Part shown: positions 24,201 through 37,054 of the stretch, piece after piece
How positions within the stretch are numbered: the stretch's first letter is position 1
Layout of the letters: each line of letters opens with the position of its first letter
Assembly: GCA_021234155.1 (NCBI GenBank)
Contig: JAJEKV010000002.1
Coordinates: forward strand, 34,055,123 to 34,119,122
Length of the DNA stretch: 64,000 nucleotides
Direction of reading: 5' to 3'
Source of the DNA: Isoetes taiwanensis
Lineage: Eukaryota > Streptophyta > Lycopodiopsida > Isoetales > Isoetaceae
Program-made: the position numbers and the translations under genes
The notes under the pieces: generated by a model
Told to the model about the DNA's origin: nothing
The model's database searches: none
What the model saw: the letters and a program-made list of their open reading frames with translations, nothing else

Positions 24201-27150
24201 AGCAGAAAATAGGGATAAAAATTGAGTATGCAAACATTTTTCAACAACCATTACTCCTGTATGTTTTTAGTCAGAAAATGTACAAATCACATGCATCAAT
24301 TCATCTGGCATTCCATGCCCAAAAGCTGCCTACGGAGATGAATGCATTCCACAAAAATCAATATAGTGTCTGGTTCTCCTTTTGGTACCAGTTGCAAAGC
24401 CGCACTAGAATTCGCTGTTGACTAAGTGTGCATATTGCATTGCCAGTACAATGACAGCAGTTTTGCAAGGGCACAAGCAGTGTGGATATTGCATTGCCAG
24501 TACGATAACAGCAGTTTTCCTAGAACTCATGAACAAAAGTGTTCTCAGGCCTACATATTTTACTACATTGTGGAGAAAACATACAATGGCACATTATCAT
24601 CTATGGTGAATGAGCATTGAACAGGATCACACATAGAAAGTACACCTATATCCCAACAATGTGATATAGGTTTCTAAGCTGATAAAATGACCACAATGAA
24701 AAAACATCACTGGCTATGGCATAACATACTATTTCTGTCTAAATATCGTCCATTGCCAACATAACTTATTCTTACGAAATACTCTTAGAAGCTCTCTCAT
24801 GATCCATCTTTTGGTGCTTGCCAAACATTGCAAGCATTGTTTCTTTTGCCATGATTTGAGATATGCATCATACAAAACTCACCTCATCTATGACAAGTAT
24901 AGAAACGGCATGCATTTTGAGGTTGGATGTCTCAATCATTCGGCAAATGGAGTCTAAAGTACCAACCACAATTTGTGGAGGAGCTGCCTGCAACAATGGT
25001 TAGTTTGTTAATACAATTCCATAAGTCAAGACGACTTTACATCCATAATAACAGATTGTGATGTCGCAAACAGGAACGAAAAATTCAATCTTTCCTAGTT
25101 CGTGCTCTATGATAAGGTTATCAAAGTGTTCCTTGATACAGGTCCTCCTAATTTATTGCTCATATTACTTCAGCAATTTTAGCCCAATACTGCCATTTCT
25201 CAATGCACTCATGATTTAATTTACCACACTTTTGCATTAACACTTTATGACCAAATGAACAATACTAATTCTTTGAAAAGCTTTTGCTAAATCAAGAGAA
25301 ACAAGCAATAGTGAGGCACACCAATGGAAGCTATGATGCACCCAATAGGACGTGGGTTCAAGACGGCCTCATGAAATTATTCTTCTTCTATATAAATGCA
25401 ATTTTACAATTCATTGGATCTTTGGTGTTCCTATCATCCCAATGACTTGCTGCCCACCCAATATATTTCTCGAAGTTATTAGGCATGGAAAAATAGGCTG
25501 AAGTGGTACCAAAATAAACTAACATACATTCTTGCTATATCAATGACGTAAGAACATTTGCAGCTCATGAAAGAAACAAACCTTAAGCCACTTTTTGTAT
25601 CTAATTGTATTTGCTCCACCTACGAGAGTCATTACAACAATAGAGGACATTTGACCTTTGCCTTGAACATCAGATGCCTCGTCTAAGGTTGGGCTCCCTG
25701 CCAACATTCGTGCAACTTTGCCAACCTACAAAAGAATAGAAACTTTTAGATTATACACGAAAGATTTTTAAGAAATAATCAGTGAATAATTGAGCATCAT
25801 ACCTGTATCGCAAGCTCTCTCGAAGGAACTACTACAAGGGCCTGAACTGCTGCTCGAGAAGGTGAAACTTTGGACAAAATAGGCAACATGTATGCAAGTG
25901 TTTTACCAGTACCAGTCTGTAAAATGTAAAATGTGTTCTATAAGACCAAGAGCTCTTCTCTAAGAAACCCACAGACAGAAAATGAAACAAAATGTCAATG
26001 TGCTGATGTCATCTGAATTACCCTTTAAGTCGGACACACCAAATCAGTGTACAAGATGATTATGTTGATGCAACCGGGCTAAAAACATAAATGTTCTGCC
26101 TCGACATGTCCTTAGGACAAGAAGCAGAGGACCAAATAGAATATATATGATATGAGTGGGAAGATAAGAAGGCATGCGAGAGCTGCAATAATTAAGCTGA
26201 TGCCTTTACCAGCCAGCAAATGCTCACCTTGTAAGACGGGGCAAAGATGCTGGCGAATGGAAGATACATAGCAACCGGCAGAAATGTTATCTAGGCGGCA
26301 ATTTCACCCTGTCTTGGCAGTACTTACAAATGCAGTGGTTTCAGAAGATTATGGGTTAGAAAAGTACAGCATCTCTCTATGCAATACTATACATGACAGC
26401 AAAGAAGTTCGCAATTTGTTTAAACCTGTGATTGTATTATGCAATCTTTTCCAGCAAGCGTTACAGGCAAAGACTGACACTGTGCTTGCGTCAAAAATTT
26501 GAATCCAAGTTCTTCTGCCCTATATATATAAAGCAGAACATGAGGTTAGCATTATCGTTCGAGTGCAAAGTAGACAGAGCCAAACACTGAACTAGGATCA
26601 AAGTTAACTTGCAAGTAAAATATAACAGGCTTGTTAAAGTATTCAGAACGTGGCATATACGACTAAGGATGCCATAAGTTTTACGAAGAGCGGACCTAAT
26701 TCTGGCAATCCTCTAACATGCTTTATCTATAATTTTTCTGACTCAATTTCAACATCCTGTGCACAATTTACAGAATGACCAATCTTATGCTAGGTAGCCG
26801 CCTAACCTTTGCAAGACATGGGAGGGCACAATATCTGCACAGACTTCTCTCAAAGTCAGGTTTCCATTCTCTTTTGCTTGAATGCCGTCCTCCTCATCCT
26901 CGGGTTGATGCTCTTCGATTCCCATCCTGTCAATCTTCTGGCTACTAAAGTCAGACACGCTGGTAGAAAATGAGTCTCGACTACATTTCATGTCACGTCT
27001 CTTAGCAACTCTAATACAAATAAACATGCAGCCATGACAAGCTCGAGGAGCAGCTGGCAAACGAAGAAGGGGATGGGAACCGTCGTAGTTATAGAATGGC
27101 ATTCGGTTTTGAGTTAGAGTAGGAACTTGGTGCGCCATGGCCTGCACCAT
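21266..27150 (-). CDS. RH58: DEAD-box RNA helicase, RH58-like, plastid-type
   Basis: Ten exons in phase give 506 codons: 27150-26807, 26519-26426, 25916-25803, 25725-25582, 24987-24883, 24187-24032, 23503-23435, 23342-23253, 23157-23008, 21520-21266. All introns are GT-AG. Motifs in order: Q-motif region near 120-135, TGTGKT (147-152), PSREL (177-181), GG (220-221), DEID (266-269), SAT (299-301), FIFVN (366-370), TDLASRGLD (434-442), HRAGRTAR (463-470). DEID in place of DEAD and the overall wording match Arabidopsis RH58 (recalled, about 470 aa, chloroplast). The first 70 residues are basic and Ser/Ala/Pro-containing, suiting a transit peptide. A second ATG lies at 27,138. RH58 is expected to unwind RNA with ATP in the plastid. 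No break was seen, so it is probably functional. Confidence 0.92.
21521..23007 (-). other. Intron 9 of the RH58-like gene, with an inner frame
   Basis: The largest intron (1,487 bp). It contains a minus-strand frame (22,781-22,491, 96 codons, open further upstream to about 22,805) reading [18 protein letters not shown] and [19 protein letters not shown]. The RH58 reading is complete without it, because exons 9 and 10 join in frame between the expected residues. It may be a nested gene fragment or an old exon of another gene. I do not recognise it. Short tandem repeats near 21,585-21,625 and 22,940-22,990 are minor. Confidence 0.4.
24424..24520. repeat. Two-copy tandem repeat in RH58 intron
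   Basis: GCATATTGCATTGCCAGTAC and GGATATTGCATTGCCAGTAC, each followed by a GACAGCAGTTTT or AACAGCAGTTTT core, about 60 bp apart. Confidence 0.7.
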
Positions 27151-27809
27151 TTGCTCAAGTTATTATCCTTGAGTTCATGTATCATGTATGTTGCAGCACC
27201 ATTTCACATCATCATCAATTTTTTCGATGTTTGTTTGCTTGCTACCATTGAAACATTGATGTTTGTTTGCTTGCTACCATTGGAACCATTGAAATGAGTC
27301 GATTCTATTTTTACTTTTAACGTCCACTAGACCAAATGCAATTTTGAGTTCTATAATTAGTATGTTACAAAATGCAACAAATCTAGAATGGAATGTAAAT
27401 TTCTACAACAAACCCAAATGATTAGCTCCAAGTAGAGTTTAAGGATTGTTATGTGGAGGTTCAAGAAGCAAACCCCAATGATAAGCTCCAATTAGAGTCT
27501 GACTCTTATGCGGAAGCTTAGAATTTGTGCTCCTTTGAGACATGTTAATGGTAGCTCCAAAGATAGTGTAGATAAGATGTAAGTATAATATTCGTGCATC
27601 CTGTATGCAAAATATGTAGCCACAACATGGTTCACAATTATTTAATGTCCTTGGAAGTTCATTAGATGTTTGATGTGCATGTTAGGAACCATCAAATAAA
27701 TATAAGCATGGTTATGGATGAAAATATGAGTGTGCCATTGCAATGTTCCTAGATGCCAAATATGAAATGTATGCTGGCACTAGAGTTTCACAATTGTTTT
27801 CGAGGACTT
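27151..27809. other. Upstream region of the RH58-like gene
   Basis: Holds the 5' untranslated region and presumably the promoter. Two small tandem duplications are visible: TTTGCTTGCTACCATTG at 27,234 and 27,269, and a segment with AATGATTAGCTCCAA-like text at 27,417 and 27,477. No clear TATA box can be fixed. Confidence 0.4.
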
Positions 27810-28333
27810 TGTGATGAGCCTGTCGAGTTGACCCTCTTGCCAACTCGCGATCTTATCTAGACTTGCACCAATTTTAGGTTGATATGTTTAACCTTGACTA
27901 GCCAAATTTGAAGATGGTGAAGAATTGAATGTTCATACTCTTCAAGGATCAAGCCCAATAATGTAATATCATCATTCCACATTGCAGAACATCCATTTAC
28001 AACCTAGATAATATCTTGGAACAAATAAATGTGAACTCTTAGTTCACAAGATAAGATCACATGACAAAGACATAAGCATTCTAATCCTGATTTCCAACTT
28101 GTCTTCTACCCTCAGCCCAATTACCTCCTTGCTCAATCACTGCATATATTAAGTGGGGTCTATAATTACCTCTACATGCATGGGAGTATCTTGGAAATCT
28201 TGGATAACAAGAACATGAGCAAAGACACAAGATCCTATATGAGTAAAGTGGTAGACAATGACAACATGATAAATGAAATACAATAACAATACATAAGCAA
28301 CAGAAGCAAAGAACATAACCAAAGATATAAAAC

Positions 28334-29210
28334 TGTGACATCCCACGTATTTATATGCTATGCATACAAATACATGACACATCACCATGATTACTTAATG
28401 GTGTATTAATTGTTCATGTTATTAATTAACAAGGTAAGGCTAGTTAAATATCAATTAAAAGCCAAGTATGCTAAATTATTCATAATCAGTTATTAACTGG
28501 CACCTGTCCCAAATCGATTGGGCAAGGTAGAGCTGCTAACTTTGGGTCTCTCTCCCTCCCCCCCCCCCCCCAAAAAAAAAAAAAATCGAATTGGAGCCAA
28601 TTGGAGAGGGAGGAGGAGCTTATTCAACCAGCGGAGCATGGAGGACCTGAGGGATGGGAGATCTAGCTCAGATACCGGTTAGTAGGCTTAGTTAGCTTGC
28701 GATTCTAGATAGAGATTAACCCTTGGTTGTTTAGACGGATGATTAATCTCTTATTGATGTTCTATTTGAAGTTATGAATGGTTTATGAATTTAGTTCTTC
28801 TGCTGCACCTCTTGTGCTTGTGGGATTACGGGGGGTAGAGACCTAAAGGCTATATAGAAGTAGAGACGCTCCTAGCTAGAATCCCTTAAATCCCATTTGT
28901 GGACCGTGCACAAGAACTTGGTGTGGAGAGTTATGTTGTGATTGAGCACCAGATAACGAACACCATTGTGAAATGGAGGTGGAACCTTGCTGATCCTGGC
29001 TACTGGGGCTCCTATAGTGTGCTAGGCTTATAGTCGATCACCGTCTGTGGGCCGGCTTGGGTCTGACACCCCCCCCTTAGTCGTAGGCACCATCCGGTGG
29101 GACGTCCTGGGCTCGCTAGGTGCGGTGAGCCGACCTATAGATTTAGATGGGTAAGTCGGGTACGGATGCGTGGGCGCCAGTGGTGCCATGATCCTCTAGC
29201 CACCCATGGA
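28334..29210 (+). repeat. LTR related to the one at 2.84 kb
   Basis: It starts TGTGACATCCC like the LTR at 2,843 and carries GGGGGGTAGAGACCTAAAGG at 28,830, then a GC-rich block with a GTGCACAAGA word shared with 3,627. The leading half is shorter than in the first copy. No polypurine tract or coding sequence lies beside it, so it is probably a solo or truncated LTR. The right end is uncertain. A run of about 13 C then 13 A lies at 28,560-28,585. Confidence 0.55.
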
Positions 29211-31536
29211 ACCCAGAGCTTTTAAGTTCGGTCTATCTGTATTCAGGCATAGCATGCATTTGAGGCATACCATGCATGTGATATTCTACTGGCCTAAGCA
29301 ACTTAATGCAAAGGATTTATTTCATATTCTGCAATTGTTCCTTCATCTTTGCCTTATCCAACGTAGTAGCTTTGCAGATCATTTTGGATATACCTTCTCT
29401 GCTCAAGTGATTTCTGAAGGTAGACAGAGATAAATCTGTTTCTGAGGTAGAGTACTTTGATTTAATGTACTTTGTTCTATTTTAAAAATCAAACTGTTCA
29501 ATTGAAAAATAAACTCAGATTTAAGTATCTTCTTTGGAAGAAATAAACACGACTATGAAGCGCTTGATTGAGAAATTGTAAGTTGACTTTCTTATTTCTT
29601 CAAACATCGTGTGAGGATCTCATGCTTTATTCGTGCTACTTTTGTCAGGTGCCACTCTCTATATTTTACATTGGTGGCAATTGTAGGGGCATGTACAAGG
29701 TACCTTCATGTCTCTTTTTGTACTTAAGTAGTTGGATTGCACTTGCAAGGTAGCATGTGAATACATATATCCATCCCATGCTTCATTTTTGTGTATCCAA
29801 ACACTATCCTTGAGTAGCCCATTTCAAGATATTGACAAGCAATATTTAAACATTGGATATTGGAAATATATTTGAAGTTGCAAGGTTTAGCAGGATTGCA
29901 AGTAAAACATATTGCTTAAAATTATGGTCTTGCTATTTCAGGACTGCATAAGCAGAAGCCTGATACCACATATCCCTGACATATTCCTTTAACCAATACT
30001 ATCTAACATGTATAGATTTTTGCAAACATCTTCTCTAGCCAAACATTGAATGTTAATTCTTACTTTGGCACTAAATGTCCAGCAGGGAGTTTCAGCATCA
30101 GGTCGGGCTAGGCGTGATGCAGCTGCTCGAACAATCAAGGTAAGTGCAGGATTTATAATGAACGATTTGAAAGGAACAAGTTCAGTACCCTTTTTTTTAT
30201 AGGCTAAGAGCTCATCAAAAAGGGAAAAGTTGGATGAGAAAGGCTGGTTAGATCTGCCATCTATGTAATATTGAATGTCTGCATAGAGGATGTTAGATAT
30301 AAATAACAAGTACTTATGCTACAGTTAATAGAATATCTTTTGATATTTAGCAATCCTAAGGAAGAGGGAGGCGACAAATAAGGTGGGAAGGCCTTATTAC
30401 AAAGACGATGGTTTAGGGAGAACCACAAAGTCACAGGCAGTAAATGATCAAATGTTGCATTAGAATTCAGATGGCCTGCAATTATGACCTGGCATTTGTA
30501 GAAGTTACGATTTCTAGGCCTATTATCAAGTACCGCATTCCTGGCTTACCTCATTACATAATTATGATCTGCTTATGGCATTGGAAATTGGAGGTTATAT
30601 AACCAGGTAACATCAAGTGAGAAATTACCTTGAAAGGGGATAGTACTTGCCATTGCTTATGTGTATTGATATATATATTTTTCTGAAATCATGATTTTTC
30701 CTGAAGGCTATTGCAGCTTCTGTTTATGTCTTTTGTTGCATCGTGTTTTGGATAAGGCAAAGAAAATCCTTTTATGAAGTTGAGATCTATAAAATGACTG
30801 CAGGTGATAGCTATAACAGTGTTAAGTTTTAATGTAGGCAGACCCTTCTAAGTTTTGGAATAGATAATGCATATATTAAGCATTACATTGCTTGGAACAT
30901 GAGATATAATATAGAAATTGTAATTTTATATTCTTGTCACATGATATAACTGTAACAATATGAACTATGAACCAAGATGAGAAGAAAAAAATTATAACAA
31001 ACACTTATGCATAGATGTTGCAAAATCAATCAATGGCCATATCAAGCACTAAATTCCACCTTCATATTATAGGTTTCCATGGTATTGTTGGGAGGAATGA
31101 CCCCCCAGCCCAAACTTTTGAAAATTGGAGAAGGAAATTTCATTACAAAAGTTAGTCCATTTCATAGTGCCATAATTGTCACATGTTGCACAATTGTATA
31201 TGAATGACATAGAACTATGATTGAAAATCAGCATTAAGAGGTGGCAAATGTGGATGAAATCTTTTTTTTATGCCATCAATACCATCTCATTTAGTCTAAC
31301 AAATAAAGGAAGGAAGGAAGGAAGGACTAAGACGCATAGTGGAAAATTGCAAATTGCAATAAGAAAGCAAAAGGGCATATAAAAGCATTATCATAGGCCA
31401 CTCAATTATCATAGACAACTCAAATGTATACAATTCAAAGACACATTCAATGGCTTAAATGGACAAAATCCTAACATATTCTACTTATATAGCATCAACA
31501 CATGACACACCACATGTTTCACAGCCTCTACATGAT
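29211..31536. other. Exon-like pieces, unidentified
   Basis: Two short segments have good splice borders on the plus strand: 29,650-29,699 (VPLSIFYIGGNCRGMYK, then GTACC) and 30,084-30,140 (QGVSASGRARRDAAARTIK, then GTAAGT). They look like real coding exons, but no gene could be assembled and I do not know the family. The remainder is AT-rich. Confidence 0.3.
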
Positions 31537-31564
31537 GCCCAGCAATGTTGGGCACCGTGACTAG
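31537..31564 (+). mobile_element. Helitron 3' terminus, copy 1
   Basis: GCCCAGCAATGTTGGGC (31,537-31,553) folds into a 7-pair stem with an AAT loop. It is followed after seven bases (ACCGTGA) by CTAG and then T, the classic Helitron 3' end (hairpin, short spacer, CTRR, host T). The 5' end of the element was not located. Comparison with 37,798-37,825 supports the stem by paired changes. Confidence 0.75.
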
Positions 31565-32216
31565 TTTTATAATATAAGAAGATATCGCCAAGCTACCAGG
31601 ACTGTCACAATCTCCTCTTCTAAAATTTAACCCATGTCCTCATGGGTCAATTATAGATCCGGTGAAGCATTCCTCGAAACAATTAGAACTGTCATAATCA
31701 ACATGCAATGCCAACGTATTCACTATAATATATACCTCAAGCTTTGATCAAAGTTTGTCACATGCTAACAATGAATGAAAGAAACCAAACTACTATGAAT
31801 CAGATTTGGCCTGAGCAATTAAGATCTCTCTTGCGGATGCTGAAACGATCTTTTCTCTATCTCATACCCCATATATCAATGTTATCTAACTCATCCCCAA
31901 CATGATGTAAACTCATAAAACTATGGAACTACATCTGGCCCATATCACCAGACTTGATGCAAGAAAACTTATACCTTAACATCATCAAGAGTTGCTTTTC
32001 TTGGAGTCTCTGATTGACATACTTGCATGCTAACCACAACACCTCTAGATATTGCTCCTCCTCCTGAGGATACCATGTCCAAGTGATCTGAAAAAAAAAA
32101 AAAAGGAATCATTAGCATCATCTTAGACCTTTAATTTTTATCCTAATCCACCACGTTACACCCAAAGGTCTAAAGATGCAATCCATAGATAGATCCAACA
32201 CCAAAAGATCCAACAT

Positions 32217-32228
32217 GCTCTAATACCA
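32217..32228 (-). other. Retroelement primer-binding site
   Basis: Minus strand TGGTATTAGAGC, 11 of 12 bases matching the plant initiator tRNA-Met 3' end complement, two bases inside the LTR border at 32,231. Confidence 0.7.
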
Positions 32229-32999
32229 ACCGTGACGATCCTGTCGAGTCGACCCTCCTGGCAACTCGGGATCTTGTCTAAACTTGCACTAATTCTAAGT
32301 TGATATGTTTAACCTTGACTACCCAATTTTGCAGATGGTGATACTCTTCAAGAATCAAGCCCAATAATGTAATATCATCATTCCAATATGCACATTCCTC
32401 TTCCACAAATTTTAAAGAGTAGAAAAAAGAGGAAATTGTTTAGAATAAGTGATGGCAATCATGGCACTATTGAAGGAGCAGAGGGGCCAAAAAATGGAAC
32501 AGAGTAGCCGAAATTGAGGTAGCTGCAAAGAGCAGGCTAGGGCGTCAAAATCACCAAAGGTGGGAGAAAATAGAGGGAATTTTTTTTGCTAGTCGAAACC
32601 GTAACCTAATCTAAACATAACATAGTTTAAATCCTTAGTTGTGTGTGTGTGTTTTTTTTTCAAATGTATAATTATGAAACCGAAAAATGCCCTTTTATTT
32701 CATTGTATCCTATTGTTTAAATTTGGTTTTTCCGAGGTTCCGAAAACTTTTTGGATTTTTTTCTGGGTTGGTTTTTCTAAGGTTTTAAATGTTTTGGCTG
32801 CCGAAAGAAATTCCCGATTCTCCAAAAATCGGGATCTGTTTTTTTGTATGATTTGAAAAAATTTCCTGCTCTGTGCATGGATTATCGGATCCCAGGTTAT
32901 TTTTGGTAACTTCGTCCATGCATGATTACAGGTGGTGGTCTAGGCGTGGAAGTGGATTAGGATGATTCAAAGCCCGAATGCGCGAGTTAGGGTTTGTTC

Positions 33000-35640
33000 T
33001 GCAGTTCCGTATAATACTTGAACGGAGCACGATTCCATTCTTTTTATGGTCTCTGTGAAGTACATACCACATGCTTTTTGGATGCAGACTGCTGCTATAC
33101 TGGTGTTTCAGAAGAAAAAGAGGAAGGAATCGATAGGTACTTAGACATTTCATTTTCATTATCCTCGAAGATTTGATGCAAGAGCTGCTTTTATGGTTTT
33201 CTAATCTCGAGTCTTGGATCTTTTTGCAGTTATGCTAGGGTTATTCCATCTATCACCTCAAGTCTCATCGCTCCACCAGGTAATATTTTGGCAAGATGGG
33301 CTTTGTGGCTTTGCTATGATTAGTTAATTTTGGCAAAGGAAAACCTGTTTTCAAAAATTGGAATGGCATTGCGTGAAATGGAATGGAGGTCAAATTTTTG
33401 CCCGATTCAACTATCTTGGTATGCATGCCAGGATTGCAACAAACAACCATGCAGATTCTTGAAGAAAACTCCAAGGGAAAGCTTTGAACCATAACGTGCA
33501 GATCAGTATTTTAGGATTGTGCAGCTCACTATTGAGAGTTCAAAATATAAACTTTCAGATTTAACATTTTGTTTTCCTGGTATTTATTGCAACTTTTGTT
33601 CATATGGGATATCTGATTCGTCGTTAGACTCTTGCTTTGCTATCTGTGACCTTTGTCACCGCGCATGGTAGCTGTTAGATTGCTTACTGTTGCATTGCTC
33701 GTGAAGAAGCTAAGGTAGGATTACTTCCATCGACATGGCTAGGCTAGGACTGGAAGGAGAGTTCTTACATGTGGCGAGGTCTATGATATTCAAATTATTT
33801 AGGCTCCTGAAGGAGAAAGCCATGCTGTGCAACCCTGCATTTTCTCTTGGAAAGGTGTTTCCTTTTGGAAAAGGAATCCAATGTCTTGCTTACTATTTTG
33901 TAGAGACACTAGGAGCTACACTTATTTCTCTTTATCTCAATCAATTTAATTCTCGGGATGATCTTTTATTCATAACAGTACTATGGATATGCTAACATGT
34001 GAAAGCCTGCAAGGCAAAGTAGATGCATGTCTTTGTTTAACAATAGATCAAGGCGCACAGTAGTTCTTTGTCCATTGGATGCTTCTTTTTTAGCTCAAAT
34101 TAGTCCATTTGCTCAAGATTGGCGTCACATGTGCTGATGTACTTGGGGGAAGATGAACAAATGAATGGACACTTTCATCTGTATTAAGTTGTAAGAGCTT
34201 TGTGGTCACCTTGCCCTTCACTTGGATTATTCATGGAACCACATATCCCCAAGAAAGCTTTTTAAGCTTTTGACTAGCCTTGACTGTTCCATCAAGGCAT
34301 GATATTAGCTCAGCAACTACTGGATTATTCGTGGAACCAGATATCAGCTTTTTCAGCTTTTGACTAGCCTTGACTGTTCCATCAAGCCATGAGCTGGCTA
34401 CATGTGTAGATCTGAATGGCTTGCATGAAGTTTTGGAGGCTTGATGGATGCATCTCTTGCATGTATTTGACCATCTTCTCATTCAGTTTGGACCATGATA
34501 CGACAACTTAAAACATACTCGAAAGGATCTGCCTTTATGTATAGTTTAAAGAGTACCAACAAACAACCTAATATAACAGGGGGCTATTGAGGAGTTGATG
34601 GCAGAGTCGCATCAAGCAAAAATTCAGGAGCAATCCAATGATAACCATGATAGCTTGGTTAGACTTGGTTAAACTATGTAGCTATTAAGATTCCCTCTGG
34701 ACAAATTTTATGTCTGCAAATACACCAAATCCTGGATTAAAAAATGTGACTAAGTTAGAGTACGTTCAATGTTGTTTGATGTACAGACCAGCTTATATGT
34801 TTGACATTGTGTGTAGTGCAGATCAGGACATAACGTACTCCCATCGCTTATATGTCTGATCCATTAAACTGTATTTATAAGTATATCCAACTTCTTGCAT
34901 CAACTAAATTATTGTCAGCTTAAGCTGCATATAGATGGGCCTCCAAGGTTCCTACTTTGTTTGTTGAATTTGGCTGCTAAAACGGATCGAATAATTATAT
35001 CATGTGCAAAGAGGCCAATCAAGGTAAGGCCAATGTATTGCCTACTATTTATTATCTGTTCGAACATGTTTAGCATGTTAACTATAACGAAATTGCAATC
35101 TAGAAGCAAACATGATTGTTGAGAGTTGAGTTAAAGTAGTCGAAAAATGAGAACTCAAGCCGTAGTTTTTTGTACTTCGTGCATAGATTTATCTGGTCAA
35201 GACTTAGTTTAGATCTTTCTGGCTCATTTTTCAGGGAGATTTTATTATTGGAGATTTGTGGTCTATCCGAATACTATCAGGTTTCTGGCGTTGCACAAGA
35301 ATCATGCAAGCTTTGTTGTTTGCCTCAGTGAAGGTACAAAAACTCTTATGGGGTTTGGCCATAAGGTAATCATATTGTTACTTTGCCTGGTGTGAGTTCT
35401 CTAATTAACATTGCTCAAAATCGATCTCTGAATATTAAAGCAGACAGTCTGCTATTCCAGCTATCTTTATATCCCATCTTCTAAAAAAATAAAGGATCTA
35501 AACAATGTGGTTAAGGTTGTGAAGATAGTCTATATCCGTTCATGCATTGCTGCAATCCCTAAATCTCAAGTACACATGAATTTCTTTGCAGCTAAGATAC
35601 TCAAGCCCAGCTTTGATCTACATAAATGAGCATGAACAAG
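33000..35640 (+). other. Chain of exon-like segments, unidentified gene
   Basis: Plus-strand segments with plausible splice borders: 33,090-33,135 (CCYTGVSEEKEEGID), joining in frame to 33,230-33,281 (YARVIPSITSSLIAPP); 34,919-35,022 (LKLHIDGPPRFLLCLLNLAA to RPIK, donor GTAAGG), joining in phase 0 to 35,235-35,331 (GDFIIGDLWSIRILSGFWRC to LLFASVK, donor GTACAA); and 35,591-35,639 (LRYSSPALIYINEHEQ, donor GTATTT). The stretches are free of stops and not low-complexity. They may be one gene with several long introns, or the remains of one. I cannot name the family. Bases 33,282-34,918 have no good exon. Confidence 0.4.
34204..34410. repeat. Two-copy tandem repeat, about 100 bp
   Basis: GGATTATTC(A/G)TGGAACCA begins at about 34,222 and 34,321. 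Each is followed by AGCTTTTGACTAGCCTTGAC and TGTTCCATCAAG. Copies differ by a small indel. Confidence 0.75.
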
Positions 35641-36900
35641 GTATTTATTTCATTGTCCATTCATGATTGTTGCAACTAATTTGTCCTGATAATTCAGCAC
35701 AAGTTATTGTTTTGCACCTAGCACATTGAAGTCCAAGCATCACAGCTAATGGACTGAACAACATCTCTATTCATCTATTTTGCAGGTCAATCTATTTGAT
35801 CTTTTCCATTTGAGGTTTTCTGCACTGCTCTCAACGTTCTAAGTTGCTGTGGAAAAAAATGCACATTTTACAGCATATTTGTTATTGAATACCATGTTTG
35901 CATCATCCAAGCACCATCAATTTCAACCTAGAATTTAGAAGAAAGTAGTTGCTAAGAAATTCAAGATAATTTGTCAATGGAAAACACGCCTGTATGAGAA
36001 GCAGGCATTTTGCATGGTGTTTTATCCAAGTGGATTCCTTTGAGTTGTCATTTGCATCACGATTTGTTTGGAATGCAACTGAAACGAGAATGCCTTAAGG
36101 AAAGAAGTACTCATCTATATCGTTTCACTTTAGATTCAACAAAACTAACAATTATGCATGAAATGCCCTTTTCATTATCTGAGGTGCTTATACCATGTAC
36201 TAAATTCAAGGGTACTTCATTTCTTTAGTGTGATGTCCATTTCAATGTTCCTATGCTAGCATTCAATTAGCTAGACTGTGGCATTAGCAATTTCATCAAG
36301 CAGGATTGTTAGTTCAATAATAAAATTTTACGGTGTTTGGTAATAATTTCATTCCAAATATCCTATTACTTTTCCATACCATAGCACAAGCTCTAGAACC
36401 ACCAATACACAGGTCCAATCAATCAATATCTTGCATATCAATTCACTTGAGTTTTGCAAGATCTTCTAAGTTGCTTGCATGGTCAACTTCACAATTTTTA
36501 TAAGGATATCGAGATGGGCTCTTCTTTTATTATACTGGCATAACCAATTGTGCATACTTTTTTCCCTCCCAAAAAATTGCCAGTACCAACCATTGCAAGA
36601 GGATAGTCCTGTATAATATATGAGCATGTTCTTGAAAACATGAATGGAGATGTAGCACTTGAATCTTGGGAACTAAGGAATAATTTTCACGTTAAAGCCA
36701 ATGAATGATTGATGCAACTTCAACTACAACTATAAAGGATGGACACAATTTTAAATGCCGCTAGATACACTTATAACTATACTTTTGCTCTACAATACAA
36801 TCTGGATGACGTTGATGTTATTTATATATGACCTTGGCAAATATTATACATCGTTGGAGTAACATCCTAAAGAATCCCTAGCATTTTTCATGCCTAACGC
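35641..36900. other. No recognisable gene
   Basis: AT-rich with only short frames; nothing supported. Confidence 0.4.
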
Positions 36901-37054
36901 ACATTATCCCAATGTTGTAAATTGCATTGCTCTTTAAATTGTTGCTAAAGCCCACTTATCATTGTGCTCTTCATGCTGTGACTCTTTTGTCTCTGTGTAA
37001 AAATGGCACTACACAATATCCCAACATAAGATATTATTATTGCCAAAGCCCAAC

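Larger units (their letters stand above)
27810..32400 (-). mobile_element. Decayed LTR element with primer-binding site
   Basis: A repeat of at least 165 bp occurs at 27,810-27,990 and 32,231-32,395 in the same orientation (shared TTGATATGTTTAACCTTGAC and CAATAATGTAATATCATC). Just left of the right copy, two bases away, the minus strand reads TGGTATTAGAGC (32,228-32,217), one mismatch from the initiator tRNA-Met primer site TGGTATCAGAGC of plant LTR elements. So the right copy is the end of a 5' LTR and the left copy the matching end of a 3' LTR of a minus-strand element. LTR outer ends, gag and pol are not recognisable. It is nested with another LTR at 28.3 kb and a Helitron end at 31.56 kb. 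Confidence 0.6.
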
